This document shows, one piece after another, positions 7,327 to 14,448 of a stretch of 17,838 nt of DNA. Below the pieces are notes generated by a model. It was not told the DNA's origin. It made no database searches and worked only from the letters and a program-made list of their open reading frames with translations. The first letter of the stretch is position 1. Each line of letters starts with the position of its first letter. Source of the stretch: JANRIC01 sp033765345 (lineage in GTDB: Bacteria; Bacteroidota; Bacteroidia; Cytophagales; Microscillaceae); contig JANRIC010000068.1 of assembly GCA_033765345.1 (NCBI GenBank), positions 1 to 17,838 on the forward strand, written 5' to 3'. A program made the translations under genes and the position numbers.

Positions 7327-8016
7327 TCACAGTTTAATTTCTTTAAAAGAATGTACAAAAGTATGTTTGTTGCTTGGGTGTGTACGCTCTCGGACAAGTT
7401 GAAGGGTTTGAAAACCGGCTTCCAGGGCTGCATCGAGTTCCTCTTCCACATCCGAAAGGAATAAAATCTGCGATGCAGGCAAGTCAATAGCCATTTGGAT
7501 ATTGCGGTAAGACTGTATTTCTCGCTTGTGACCGATACGAGTATCGAAGTAAAGCGAAAAAAGCGTTGTCAGATCTCCGGCAATTGATTTTCCAAAAATC
7601 AACTGTTGTGCGGCGACCGAACCCGAAGAATACACCCCTAATTGAATGCCTGCTTTGTGCCACTTTTTAAGCATGGGAGGCACATCCTCATACACATGTC
7701 CTTTGATCTCACCGCTTGTGTATCCTTCCTGCCAGACTTGCCCCTGGAGTGTTTTCAGAGCTGGATGTTTGCGATCTACCCGATTCCAGTAAAGCAACTT
7801 CTCTAGGGCAGCATCATAATTAATTTCTTTATCATCCTCTTCAAGAACAGTTTTTTTGACTTCCTCAAGAAGATCCAAAACTTCTAAATCTTCCAGATGT
7901 GCCTGGATATAACGCTGGGCGTGTTTGGCAAAATAAGGAAAAAGCACATCATATACAAAGCTGACCGAAGTGGTCGTACCTTCAATGTCGGTAAGGATAA
8001 ATTTTATAGAAGCCAT
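7327..8016 (-). CDS. mtnC: Enolase-phosphatase E1 / acireductone synthase
   Basis: A HAD-superfamily enzyme of 229 residues that enolises and then dephosphorylates 2,3-diketo-5-methylthiopentyl-1-phosphate to acireductone, the substrate of MtnD. HAD motif I is TDIEGTT near the N-terminus, the DxExT form typical of E1 proteins. GVYSSGSVAAQQLIF is motif II (Ser), followed by a Lys in GHKREIQSY and motif III SDVEEELDAALEAGF. YEDVPPMLKKW is the usual segment before motif II. The frame can be extended to a TTG at 8031, but the ATG at 8016 gives the conserved MASIKFILTDIEG start and is preferred. It sits between mtnD upstream (102-bp gap) and mtnA downstream, matching consecutive reactions. Confidence 0.93.
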   Translation of the reverse strand: MASIKFILTDIEGTTTSVSFVYDVLFPYFAKHAQRYIQAHLEDLEVLDLLEEVKKTVLEEDDKEINYDAALEKLLYWNRVDRKHPALKTLQGQVWQEGYTSGEIKGHVYEDVPPMLKKWHKAGIQLGVYSSGSVAAQQLIFGKSIAGDLTTLFSLYFDTRIGHKREIQSYRNIQMAIDLPASQILFLSDVEEELDAALEAGFQTLQLVRERTHPSNKHTFVHSFKEIKL

Positions 8017-8057
8017 AGAATAAAATTTCAATGAATGGTAGATCGGGTATCAAGTGT

Positions 8058-8098
8058 CGGGGGTGAGGAGCAAAGCCCAAGAACCACTACTCACCTCC
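8058..8098. repeat. Imperfect inverted repeat between mtnD and mtnC
   Basis: A GGGGGTGAGGAG-like arm faces a CTACTCACCTCC arm across about 20 nt, including AAGCCCAAGAACC. The arms pair over about 12 bp with two mismatches. It fills much of the 102-bp gap between the two genes and could be an intercistronic hairpin or another degenerate simple-repeat island like that before mtnA. Confidence 0.4.
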
Positions 8099-8118
8099 TG
8101 ATAAATCACCTATAAAAA

Positions 8119-8649
8119 TCAAGGATTATACTGGGTATCTACACCCGATTCTGTATAATGGGGCACCCAACCCGATTGATCGATAAATATTCGGATGGCC
8201 TTGACATTAGGGTTTTCTTTTCCGGCATCAAACCAGTGGCGTGTATTGGCAGGAACAGAGATCAAATCACCTGCCTGGCACAACACATTAAAAATAGGGT
8301 CTTTGCCGTTGTCCAGATTAAACCAGAAATAACCTTGCCCTTCCACAAAAAAGCGTACTTCATCTTCTGTATGAATATGTTCACTCAAAAATTTATTACG
8401 GATGGCTTCGTAGTTGGGCGTTTCGGGGTGGATGTTGATTACATCAGCAGTTTTGTAGCCATTAGACTCCATATAAGGCTTTAAAGCGTGTGCATAAGCG
8501 TTCAAGACGGTTTCCTGGTCAGCATCAGGGGCAAAATCCACACTGGCTTCCCATTGATCTAGGAAAACTCCTCTTTCATTCAGGAAAGCCTTGATTTCTT
8601 GGGTATTGTTGATACTTATATTTTGATCGGGTATGTTTAGTATTGCCAT
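8119..8649 (-). CDS. mtnD: Acireductone dioxygenase
   Basis: A 176-residue cupin dioxygenase. With Fe2+ it cleaves acireductone to the 2-keto acid precursor of methionine plus formate; with Ni2+ it takes the off-pathway route that releases CO. The metal ligands are visible in EHIHTEDEVRFFVEG (His91, His93, Glu97) and NTRHWFD (His138). The length fits the family. It is the first gene of the mtnD-mtnC-mtnA group, so the promoter is expected between 8650 and the divergent SPFH gene at 8914. The genes for MtnB and the steps before MtnA are not in the window. Confidence 0.95.
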   Translation of the reverse strand: MAILNIPDQNISINNTQEIKAFLNERGVFLDQWEASVDFAPDADQETVLNAYAHALKPYMESNGYKTADVINIHPETPNYEAIRNKFLSEHIHTEDEVRFFVEGQGYFWFNLDNGKDPIFNVLCQAGDLISVPANTRHWFDAGKENPNVKAIRIFIDQSGWVPHYTESGVDTQYNP

Positions 8650-8913
8650 TTTAGTATATTTTAAGGTTCAAACTTTTGCAAATTTTACAAAAAATGCGCG
8701 GAATATCAATTATTTTTTTAAGAGGAAAGTTCCCAGAGATTTATGGATGATAGGGTAGAGAGTGATTTGGAAGTAGTAACGAACGAAGTTTAAGAAATTT
8801 TGCAAACAAGATTACGCTGTTTTTTGTAGAAGAACGTATATATTGGGACAAAATTTTAGGTTCGAGAGAGCCACATAAGAGAGTATTCAATGAGTTTTTA
8901 ATGCAAAATTTTT
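8650..8913. other. Divergent intergenic region between mtnD and the SPFH gene
   Basis: These 264 bp separate two divergently transcribed genes and must hold both promoters. I found no exact TAnnTTTG box with a matching TTTG 19-21 bp away on either strand, and no strong hairpin or repeat. Confidence 0.5.
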
Positions 8914-9978
8914 ATGTCGCAAAAAGTAAGCGGATTTGATGTTTTTGTTCGTGCCACTGTTGCCATTACTGGGCTGATGATTGCACTTTGGTTGTTGTTT
9001 GTGGTAGCACCCAATCAGGCAAATTATGCCGAGGGTGGTATTTTCACTGCATTGGCTATCTGGGGGATCACCATCGCCGGATTGCTGGGCTTCGGCTATA
9101 CCTTGTATCAGAAAAAATCTAATTTCAAGGGCTTTTTTTCTCTAAACCTAGTTACATTACTTGGAATTAGTATGCTTGCAAGTGCTTGCTACCACACTGT
9201 ACCTGCGGGCAACCGAGGCGTGAAAGTCCATTTATATGGAAACTCCAAAGGGATTGATAAAACCGAAGTCCTCAATCCAGGGCGATACTGGCGTGCTTGG
9301 GGGGTGGAATATCACAACATTCCCATTTATCAAAAAACCTATAATTTCACACAAGATAAAAATGAAAGCTCTCCTATTGATGAAAGCATCTCCTTTCAGA
9401 CCGGTCAGGGCACAAAAATCAATGCAGATATTGGTATTAGTTACCAGATTCATGAAAATGCGGTAGGTAAAATTTTTGATCGTTTTCGGGTAGATGACAT
9501 CACAGGGGCACTCAATCAACATTTCCGCAATGTAGCCCGCAATGAATTTAATGTACAGGCTGCCAAACTTTCTATTGAAGATTTGCTCGGACCTTCCCGA
9601 ACGATGATGGTCAAAGCTGTCGAGAAAAGAGCTAAAGAAGAGGGGGAAATTTTGGGTGTTAATGTGATTTATCTCAATCTGACTTCTGACCTGCGTCTTC
9701 CTGATGAGATCAGGCAGGCAGTCAATGATAAAATCAAAAAAATACAGCAGAGTGAAGCCAAAGAATTCGAGCTGCGGGAAGCTATTGCACAGGCAAGGGT
9801 AGACTCAGTACGGTTCTATTCTGAGATTCAAAAAGCCAAAGCCGAAGCCGAAGCCAACCGCATCAAAGCAAGCTCAATCACACGAGAGCTTATCGAGATG
9901 GAAAAAGTGAAAAAATGGGACGGTAAAAACCCCCAAGTAGTTTCAGGGGGCGGTGGCTTAATGGTAGATATTAAATAA
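8914..9978 (+). CDS. Membrane-anchored SPFH/band-7 (prohibitin-like) protein
   Basis: A 354-residue protein with three hydrophobic segments at about 12-32, 42-64 and 73-92, then an SPFH/band-7 domain from about 94 to 270. The domain starts TVPAGNRGVKVHLYGNSKG and continues through ISFQTGQGTKINADIGISYQI, a pattern typical of prohibitin-like proteins. A charged, Ala/Glu/Lys-rich coiled coil follows (about 270-335: EAKEFELREAIAQARVDSVR, then QKAKAEAEANRIK), and the C-terminus is Gly-rich. Such proteins oligomerise on membranes and organise proteases or other membrane proteins; no partner gene is adjacent. Three N-terminal segments rather than the usual single anchor is less common. The ATG at 8914 was used. 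Transcription runs toward the aminotransferase gene, with a shared terminator. Confidence 0.88.
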   Translation: MSQKVSGFDVFVRATVAITGLMIALWLLFVVAPNQANYAEGGIFTALAIWGITIAGLLGFGYTLYQKKSNFKGFFSLNLVTLLGISMLASACYHTVPAGNRGVKVHLYGNSKGIDKTEVLNPGRYWRAWGVEYHNIPIYQKTYNFTQDKNESSPIDESISFQTGQGTKINADIGISYQIHENAVGKIFDRFRVDDITGALNQHFRNVARNEFNVQAAKLSIEDLLGPSRTMMVKAVEKRAKEEGEILGVNVIYLNLTSDLRLPDEIRQAVNDKIKKIQQSEAKEFELREAIAQARVDSVRFYSEIQKAKAEAEANRIKASSITRELIEMEKVKKWDGKNPQVVSGGGGLMVDIK

Positions 9979-9984
9979 TAGGAC

Positions 9985-10021
9985 AAAAACTGCAGGTTTT
10001 ATCTCAAAACTTGCAGTTTTT
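9985..10021. terminator. Bidirectional terminator between convergent genes
   Basis: A 16-bp stem, with one G-U wobble when read on the plus strand (9985-10000 with 10006-10021), around a 5-nt loop ATCTC. It has A-runs on the left and T-runs on the right, so it reads as an intrinsic terminator in both directions. It begins 6 bp after the SPFH stop codon and touches the stop codon of the minus-strand gene at 10021. Confidence 0.9.
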
Positions 10022-11238
10022 TAATAATTTGATCTCATTTTCCTTAAAACTTCCAGCGTAAAATCCACCTCTTCCTGCATCGTGTAGAGTGATATGCCCA
10101 TCCTTGTCACACCACCGAGAGGAGCTAATCCCAGCACTTCGGTAGCTTTTATGGCATAAAAATGCCCATCCCATGCACAGATATTTTCTACAGCCAATGC
10201 TTGGCATACTGCTGTCGGCGTTTTACCTTCCATCACAAAAGAAATGGTAGGAGCTCTTTGGATTGTGTTGAAGTCCGGCCCAATCACCCGAATTCCGGGA
10301 ATGTCTGCCAATCCTTCGTAAAGTCCTTGTGCCAAGGCACGCTCGTGTTGTACAATTTTTTGAAAAGCATGCACAAGTTGTTCTCTCAGATCAGTTCCCA
10401 AGCCCAGCGAAGCTAGAAATTGAACAGCCGCAAGTACGCCCGCCATGGCTGCGTGATTGAGTGTGCCTGTCTCTATACTATAAGGTGCTTGCTGCTCGGT
10501 AGTACGCAGGCGATTGGGATCAAGGCGATCAAGCAAGCCCGTTTTACAATACAAAATTCCTACGTGCGGCCCGTAAAATTTATAAGCAGAACAAAGTAAG
10601 AAATCACAGTCCAAATCCTGCACATCTATCGTAAAATGCGGGGCATAATGCACGGCATCTAACAAAAGCCATGCCCCTACCTGATGTGTAAGGCGGCGAA
10701 TAAGGGAGACCTCATTGATTGTTCCAAAAATATTAGAAGCAAGCCCCATAGCCACTAAACGAGTTTTTTCATTGATTTTATGGGCAAAATCTTCGTAATC
10801 CAAAGTGCCGTTTTCTCTTAAACGTACTTCTCTGACCACAACTCCTTGCTTACGAAGTGCAAGCCAAGGCCCACGATTTGATTCGTGATCCAGTTGAGTG
10901 ATTAGAATTTCATCCCCAGCCTGAAGATAGCGACCCATCGCCAGACTCAGGGCGAAATTCAACGTAGTCATATTCTGTCCCAGAGAAATATTACGGGCAC
11001 TTTCAGCTCCCAAAAAAATTGCCAGACTTTCACGGCAGTTATGCATGACTTCGTCAGTTTCCTGAGTAGTAATAAACTGCCCGTGGGTATTGGCATTGGA
11101 CTTGCGATAATACTCAGCAATAGCTTCAATGACCATTTCGGGCACCTGTACACCTGCGGGTCCATCGAGGAAAATCAGCGGCTTTTCGCGGTACATTCTG
11201 GATAAAGCCGGAAAAAAAGCGCGAATAGATGAATTCAT
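10021..11238 (-). CDS. Cysteine desulfurase-like class V aminotransferase (VC1184-type)
   Basis: A 405-residue PLP-dependent fold-type I enzyme resembling the cysteine desulfurase-like VC1184 subfamily. Seen: FLDGPAGVQVP (23-33); LDHESNRGPW (117-125) with the ring-stacking His118; LLLDAVHYAPH (191-201) with Asp194 and His197; and the PLP lysine in SAYKFYGPHVG (Lys220). The Cys-bearing RSGHHC-type loop of true SufS proteins is not apparent; the corresponding C-terminal region reads CAWDGHFYAI. It may therefore not be a sulfur-mobilising desulfurase, and its substrate is unknown. No suf/isc genes are nearby. It is convergent with the SPFH gene and divergent from the effector cassette at 11383. 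Confidence 0.85.
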   Translation of the reverse strand: MNSSIRAFFPALSRMYREKPLIFLDGPAGVQVPEMVIEAIAEYYRKSNANTHGQFITTQETDEVMHNCRESLAIFLGAESARNISLGQNMTTLNFALSLAMGRYLQAGDEILITQLDHESNRGPWLALRKQGVVVREVRLRENGTLDYEDFAHKINEKTRLVAMGLASNIFGTINEVSLIRRLTHQVGAWLLLDAVHYAPHFTIDVQDLDCDFLLCSAYKFYGPHVGILYCKTGLLDRLDPNRLRTTEQQAPYSIETGTLNHAAMAGVLAAVQFLASLGLGTDLREQLVHAFQKIVQHERALAQGLYEGLADIPGIRVIGPDFNTIQRAPTISFVMEGKTPTAVCQALAVENICAWDGHFYAIKATEVLGLAPLGGVTRMGISLYTMQEEVDFTLEVLRKMRSNY

Positions 11239-11328
11239 AAGCTAATTAATATAATGCAATTTCGCCTTTTTTCGATAAAATCAAAATATTCTTTTTGTTC
11301 ACTTGGATTTTTATTGGATCAGGTTTTT

Positions 11329-11360
11329 TTTGGAAATTTGCGAAATAAAGTTTAACTTAG
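11329..11360 (+). promoter_or_regulatory. Bacteroidota-type promoter of the first shared-leader gene
   Basis: TTTG (11329-11332) lies 20 bp before TAACTTAG (11353-11360), one mismatch from the -7 consensus TAnnTTTG. The same two boxes with the same 20-bp spacer stand before the second shared-leader gene, although the spacer sequence differs, which supports real function. A start about 6-7 bp on would give an mRNA leader of roughly 17 nt before the GTG codon. Confidence 0.65.
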
Positions 11361-11643
11361 AAAAAATCAAAAATTTAAGCACGTGGAGCAATCATCTGAA
11401 TTCCGTAAAGACCCGTTTGCCCGTCAACGAAATACAAAAAAAACGATTTCTGCTGAAAAACAAACTGCTTCGGGAAATCCATTTAAGTCTGTAAGTACCC
11501 AAACAAAAGCCCAAAAAAATAACCATCAAATTGCTCAGGCAAAGTTAGATACCTTCGCACAACAAAATGACCATCAAATCGCCCAGGCAAAAATTCAAAG
11601 CAAAATCACTGGGAATCCTTTTTCTGCGCTTCAGCCTAAAATG
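11329..11643 (+). repeat. Duplicated promoter-plus-leader module, copy 1
   Basis: This segment, promoter through codon 87, recurs at 13095-13409. I count about a dozen nucleotide differences in the first 240 coding bases (roughly 95% identity) and 79 of 87 identical residues. Similarity ends soon after the third NPF-type motif, and the downstream coding sequences are unrelated. Confidence 0.9.
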
Positions 11644-12648
11644 AATTCAGGGAAGCCGAAAATTTCACAAAAACCTTCTTCAGATCTGACTTTGCAAAGA
11701 AAAATGACGGTTGAAAATCCAAATACCCTTCTTCCTGGAAGCCCAGCTAAACAAAATTGGGAAGAAATCAAAGATTATTTTCAGACCTTGTCGCCTTCTT
11801 TTGCTGTGCAGTCTACAGGGGATATTTCTCCTACTTCTGCAAGCTATTGCAATGCTTCACCTGGAAGAATTACGGATCAATGCCTTTGTGATTTGCATAA
11901 TTCCGCCGATCCTGAACCCTGGAAAATATTAATAGATGATTCCGACTGGCCCCATACCGAAGAAGCCAACCGCAGAGTTACGGTTCATTCTTCCCGCTCC
12001 ATGATGGAATTTGGTGCTTGGGGAGGAGGTACACAAGCTGGTCAGCGTATCCTACAACCCAATACACGGGTACTTGGGCATGAGCTCTGTGGACACGCCT
12101 GGCTTATGGAAACCGGAAATCATCCTCACGCACCCATTGTCACTGGCACGAGTGGTCAGCCAATGGGGCGGCCTAGCCATGATCCAACAGTGACCATCGA
12201 AAACCAGGTTGCAAGGGATATGTTTGGGGCGAATGCCGATGAGCGAGGGTTATTTGCTGCGCCGCATCATGGTGAATCTTTTGCCAGAGTTGTTGTAACA
12301 GGTTTCCCTACCAATTCATCGGATGTAAGTGCTTTGCCAGCCGATATGCAGACCAGGCTGGATCGGGTTCGCCACGAAATGAATATCTCCCCCATACTAC
12401 ATGCCGATATAGTAGGTCATGCCGATCCTCAGGGGACTACTTCTGCAAATAACCATGCGAGTTTGCAAAGAGCCAGGGCAGTTCGTAATCATTTGGTTAG
12501 GGCTGGAATATCGCGCCGTCGTTTTTTGGCGGTGGAGGGTAGAGGCAGTTCGGAGTGTCCACCAGGAGTAATAGGAGCAGACCCAGCGTGTAGAAAAGCA
12601 GAAATATTCCTATTTAATTTTCACGGAGCCAGTTTGCGTCATCCCTAA
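11383..12648 (+). CDS. Putative secreted effector: shared leader, HExxH metalloprotease and OmpA-like domain
   Basis: 421 residues from a GTG start. The ATG-free frame is closed by a TAA about 30 bp upstream, inside the -7 box. Residues 1-87 are the polar leader shared with the gene at 13149: DPF/NPF motifs at 10-12, 32-34 and 78-80, and a doubled NxHQIAQAK at 46-54 and 62-70. QRKMTV (105-110) recalls the QRKL motif of eCIS-core (DUF4157) proteins. A zinc-protease motif LGHELCGHAW (231-240: His233, Glu234, His238) follows, with TIENQVARDM offering Glu273 as a gluzincin-like third ligand. From about 300 to 412 an OmpA-like peptidoglycan-binding domain is visible: DIVGHADPQGTTSANNHASL, then RARAVRNHLVRAGI and GRGSSECP. 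There is no Sec signal peptide, so export would need a dedicated system. No eCIS structural genes are in the window. Effector role is inferred. Confidence 0.75.
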   Translation: MEQSSEFRKDPFARQRNTKKTISAEKQTASGNPFKSVSTQTKAQKNNHQIAQAKLDTFAQQNDHQIAQAKIQSKITGNPFSALQPKMNSGKPKISQKPSSDLTLQRKMTVENPNTLLPGSPAKQNWEEIKDYFQTLSPSFAVQSTGDISPTSASYCNASPGRITDQCLCDLHNSADPEPWKILIDDSDWPHTEEANRRVTVHSSRSMMEFGAWGGGTQAGQRILQPNTRVLGHELCGHAWLMETGNHPHAPIVTGTSGQPMGRPSHDPTVTIENQVARDMFGANADERGLFAAPHHGESFARVVVTGFPTNSSDVSALPADMQTRLDRVRHEMNISPILHADIVGHADPQGTTSANNHASLQRARAVRNHLVRAGISRRRFLAVEGRGSSECPPGVIGADPACRKAEIFLFNFHGASLRHP

Positions 12649-12694
12649 TGATTGCTCCCTTTTGTTAGAATCAGTACTTTTTGAAGATGAATGA

Positions 12695-13051
12695 ATGATG
12701 TCAAAGTTTATAATTATTTTTATGATTACAAGGATGCTTCTTGAGCTTCAGTTTCGGGTTTATCCGCAGAAATCATTGATGGATGCAGAGCCGAAAAAGT
12801 TTGAAGAAATTTTTCAAGGTTTAAAAGGGGTGGACTCATTTCGGATTTATGATGATCGGCTATCGGATGCCACGTTTATTACTTTGGTCGTCAGTTTGTC
12901 GGATGTCTCTGAGGCCAGCCTCATCGATTTAAAAAAGCAATTACTTTCTGTAAAAAAAGTAAAAATTGTACTCGTTAATGCATCAGGGGAAAAGTTTAAT
13001 CTGGTTGATATTCAAGCCCGTGAAATACCAACCTTTGGAAAACAAAAATAG
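12695..13051 (+). CDS. Small protein of unknown function between the two shared-leader genes
   Basis: 118 residues, unrecognised. It begins with a hydrophobic stretch (FIIIFMITRMLLELQF, about 5-20) that is short and interrupted by Arg and Glu, so a membrane anchor is uncertain. The rest is a mixed alpha/beta pattern with beta-like stretches (ATFITLVVSLSD; VKKVKIVLVNAS). It lacks the leader of its neighbours. Three ATGs are clustered (12691, 12695, 12698); 12695 is in frame, and later in-frame ATGs at residues 10 and 14 could be the true start if the hydrophobic stretch is not translated. It starts 46 bp after the metalloprotease gene and is probably co-transcribed with it. Chaperone, immunity or accessory roles are all possible; none is shown. 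Confidence 0.6.
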   Translation: MMSKFIIIFMITRMLLELQFRVYPQKSLMDAEPKKFEEIFQGLKGVDSFRIYDDRLSDATFITLVVSLSDVSEASLIDLKKQLLSVKKVKIVLVNASGEKFNLVDIQAREIPTFGKQK

Positions 13052-13094
13052 TATTTTTATTCATTTAAATAAATGTACTTGAATCGGTGTGTTT

Positions 13095-13126
13095 TTTGGA
13101 AAATTCTGTATAAAAATCTAACTTAG
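13095..13126 (+). promoter_or_regulatory. Bacteroidota-type promoter of the second shared-leader gene
   Basis: TTTG (13095-13098) and TAACTTAG (13119-13126) are separated by 20 bp, as before the first shared-leader gene. Spacer bases differ between the copies while box sequence and spacing are kept. It implies that the second effector has its own promoter. Confidence 0.65.
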
Positions 13127-13409
13127 GAAAAATCAAAAATTTACGCACGTGGAGCAATCATCTGAATTCGATAAAGACCCGTTTGCCCGTCAACGGAATA
13201 CAAAAAAAACGATTCCTGCTGAAAAACAAACTGCTTCGGGAAATCCTTTTAAGCCTGTAAGTATCCAAACAAAAGCACAAAAAAATAACCATCAAATTGC
13301 TCAGGCAAAGTTAGATACCTTCGCACAACAAAATGACCACCAAATCGCCCAGGCAAAAATTCAAAGCAAAACGGCTGGAAATCCTTTTTCTGACCTCCAG
13401 GCAAAGATG
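13095..13409 (+). repeat. Duplicated promoter-plus-leader module, copy 2
   Basis: Second copy of the module at 11329-11643. Residue differences between the two leaders fall at positions 8, 23, 36, 39, 75, 76, 82 and 85 only. The NPF motifs and the doubled HQIAQAK are unchanged. Confidence 0.9.
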
Positions 13410-14447
13410 AGTTTGGGGCATCCCCCGATCATACAGGCTTCTCCTGATCAGGAAAAGTCTCTTGGCGAAAACACAGCTCAGGATTGGCTCAAAAATGCTG
13501 AATTGGCCGTTCAAGAAGGAAAACTCCGCTTCTATAGTATGCCTGCCGATATCGAGGGCAATGCAAGCTTTGTCATGTTTGATGATTTTTATGTGAATAA
13601 AGCCTTTCGGTATATCTTTAAACAATGGTTCGGGGTATCGATTTCGGAAAGTATGGAGAACTTCTCCGGTTCGGAGGTAGCTCCTCCCTGGGTGGGTGAG
13701 TTCAGAGCAAGAGCCATGAATCTTAGAGATAGAAAACCGGATGAGTCAGATTATCAAAGTTATGTAGAGCAAAAAAGACTGGCAGATATTGCTTTGAGAT
13801 TGGCAGATGTGGTATCCAGCCTAAGCCCAGCCCAATTGTTTAGAAAGGAATTTGTAAAAGAAACAGATAAAAGCGTCGGAAAACTGGTCATGAGCCAGGC
13901 AGATATAGATAATGAAAGAAAAAAACCAGCAGAAGGAGGCGTTACCCCGGCAAATTTCACGACTTGTATTTTATTTTTTGGGCAGGTATCGACCAAAGTA
14001 ATGGGCAGCTTGGGCTTGAAAAAGGCAATCCTTAGCGGACCCAATGCCTACAAGGAAATTAATTCTGCAGCCAAAGAATCTCTTCCTCCCGGTGCTTGGT
14101 GTCCTTGTACGAAAGATAGCCGCCCAAAACCCGGCGATCTGATTATTTCTAATTTTGCTGAAAATGTGATGGATGATAAAAACCCCAAAGTGGTTAAATA
14201 CTATAAAGGTTATTTTGCCCATATTTCTATCCTCAGATACATAGAGCCTAATCAGGCAGATTCAAAATACACGGAAAAATGGATTTCTGTAGACGGAGGC
14301 GGTACCAATGCCCAACTGGTGACGAGGTATTTTGATCCCGAAACCTGCCTGATCAAAGGGCCAGGCACAATCCTTAGAAAAATGCACGGCTGGATCGATA
14401 TCGAGAAAGTAGCCGAACACAATCTTCCCAAGACAACAAGTGTTTAA
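13149..14447 (+). CDS. Putative secreted effector: shared leader and papain-fold (NlpC/CHAP-like) hydrolase domain
   Basis: 432 residues from a GTG start equivalent to that of the gene at 11383. Residues 1-87 are the shared leader, followed by a short linker and a helical region (about 105-255). The C-terminal part has the layout of a papain-fold amidase or peptidase: TPANFTTCILFFGQV with candidate nucleophile Cys273, the NlpC/CHAP-style PKPGDLIISNF (327-336), AHISILRYIE with candidate His358, and WISVDGGGTN with Asp382. Cys318 and Cys320 (WCPC) could be a disulfide or metal site. Such folds often cut peptidoglycan or isopeptide bonds; the substrate is not shown. There is no Sec signal. The stop codon is 1 bp from that of the convergent SDR gene, leaving no room for a terminator between them. 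Confidence 0.72.
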   Translation: MEQSSEFDKDPFARQRNTKKTIPAEKQTASGNPFKPVSIQTKAQKNNHQIAQAKLDTFAQQNDHQIAQAKIQSKTAGNPFSDLQAKMSLGHPPIIQASPDQEKSLGENTAQDWLKNAELAVQEGKLRFYSMPADIEGNASFVMFDDFYVNKAFRYIFKQWFGVSISESMENFSGSEVAPPWVGEFRARAMNLRDRKPDESDYQSYVEQKRLADIALRLADVVSSLSPAQLFRKEFVKETDKSVGKLVMSQADIDNERKKPAEGGVTPANFTTCILFFGQVSTKVMGSLGLKKAILSGPNAYKEINSAAKESLPPGAWCPCTKDSRPKPGDLIISNFAENVMDDKNPKVVKYYKGYFAHISILRYIEPNQADSKYTEKWISVDGGGTNAQLVTRYFDPETCLIKGPGTILRKMHGWIDIEKVAEHNLPKTTSV

Positions 14448-14448
14448 T

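Noticed and set aside
8017..8031. TTG start for MtnC five codons upstream
   Set aside because: The ATG at 8016 gives the normal family N-terminus, and the extra residues are not supported.
9172..9192. Lipobox-like LASAC in the SPFH protein
   Set aside because: It is at residues 88-92 at the end of the third hydrophobic segment, not after an N-terminal signal, and the -3 position is Ala rather than Leu.
11383..14447. Full eCIS-core (DUF4157) domain in either shared-leader protein
   Set aside because: Only a QRKM-type motif and general composition resemble it; the EREAD...HEAWHVVQQ region of DUF4157 is absent, so I call only an eCIS-like leader as inference.
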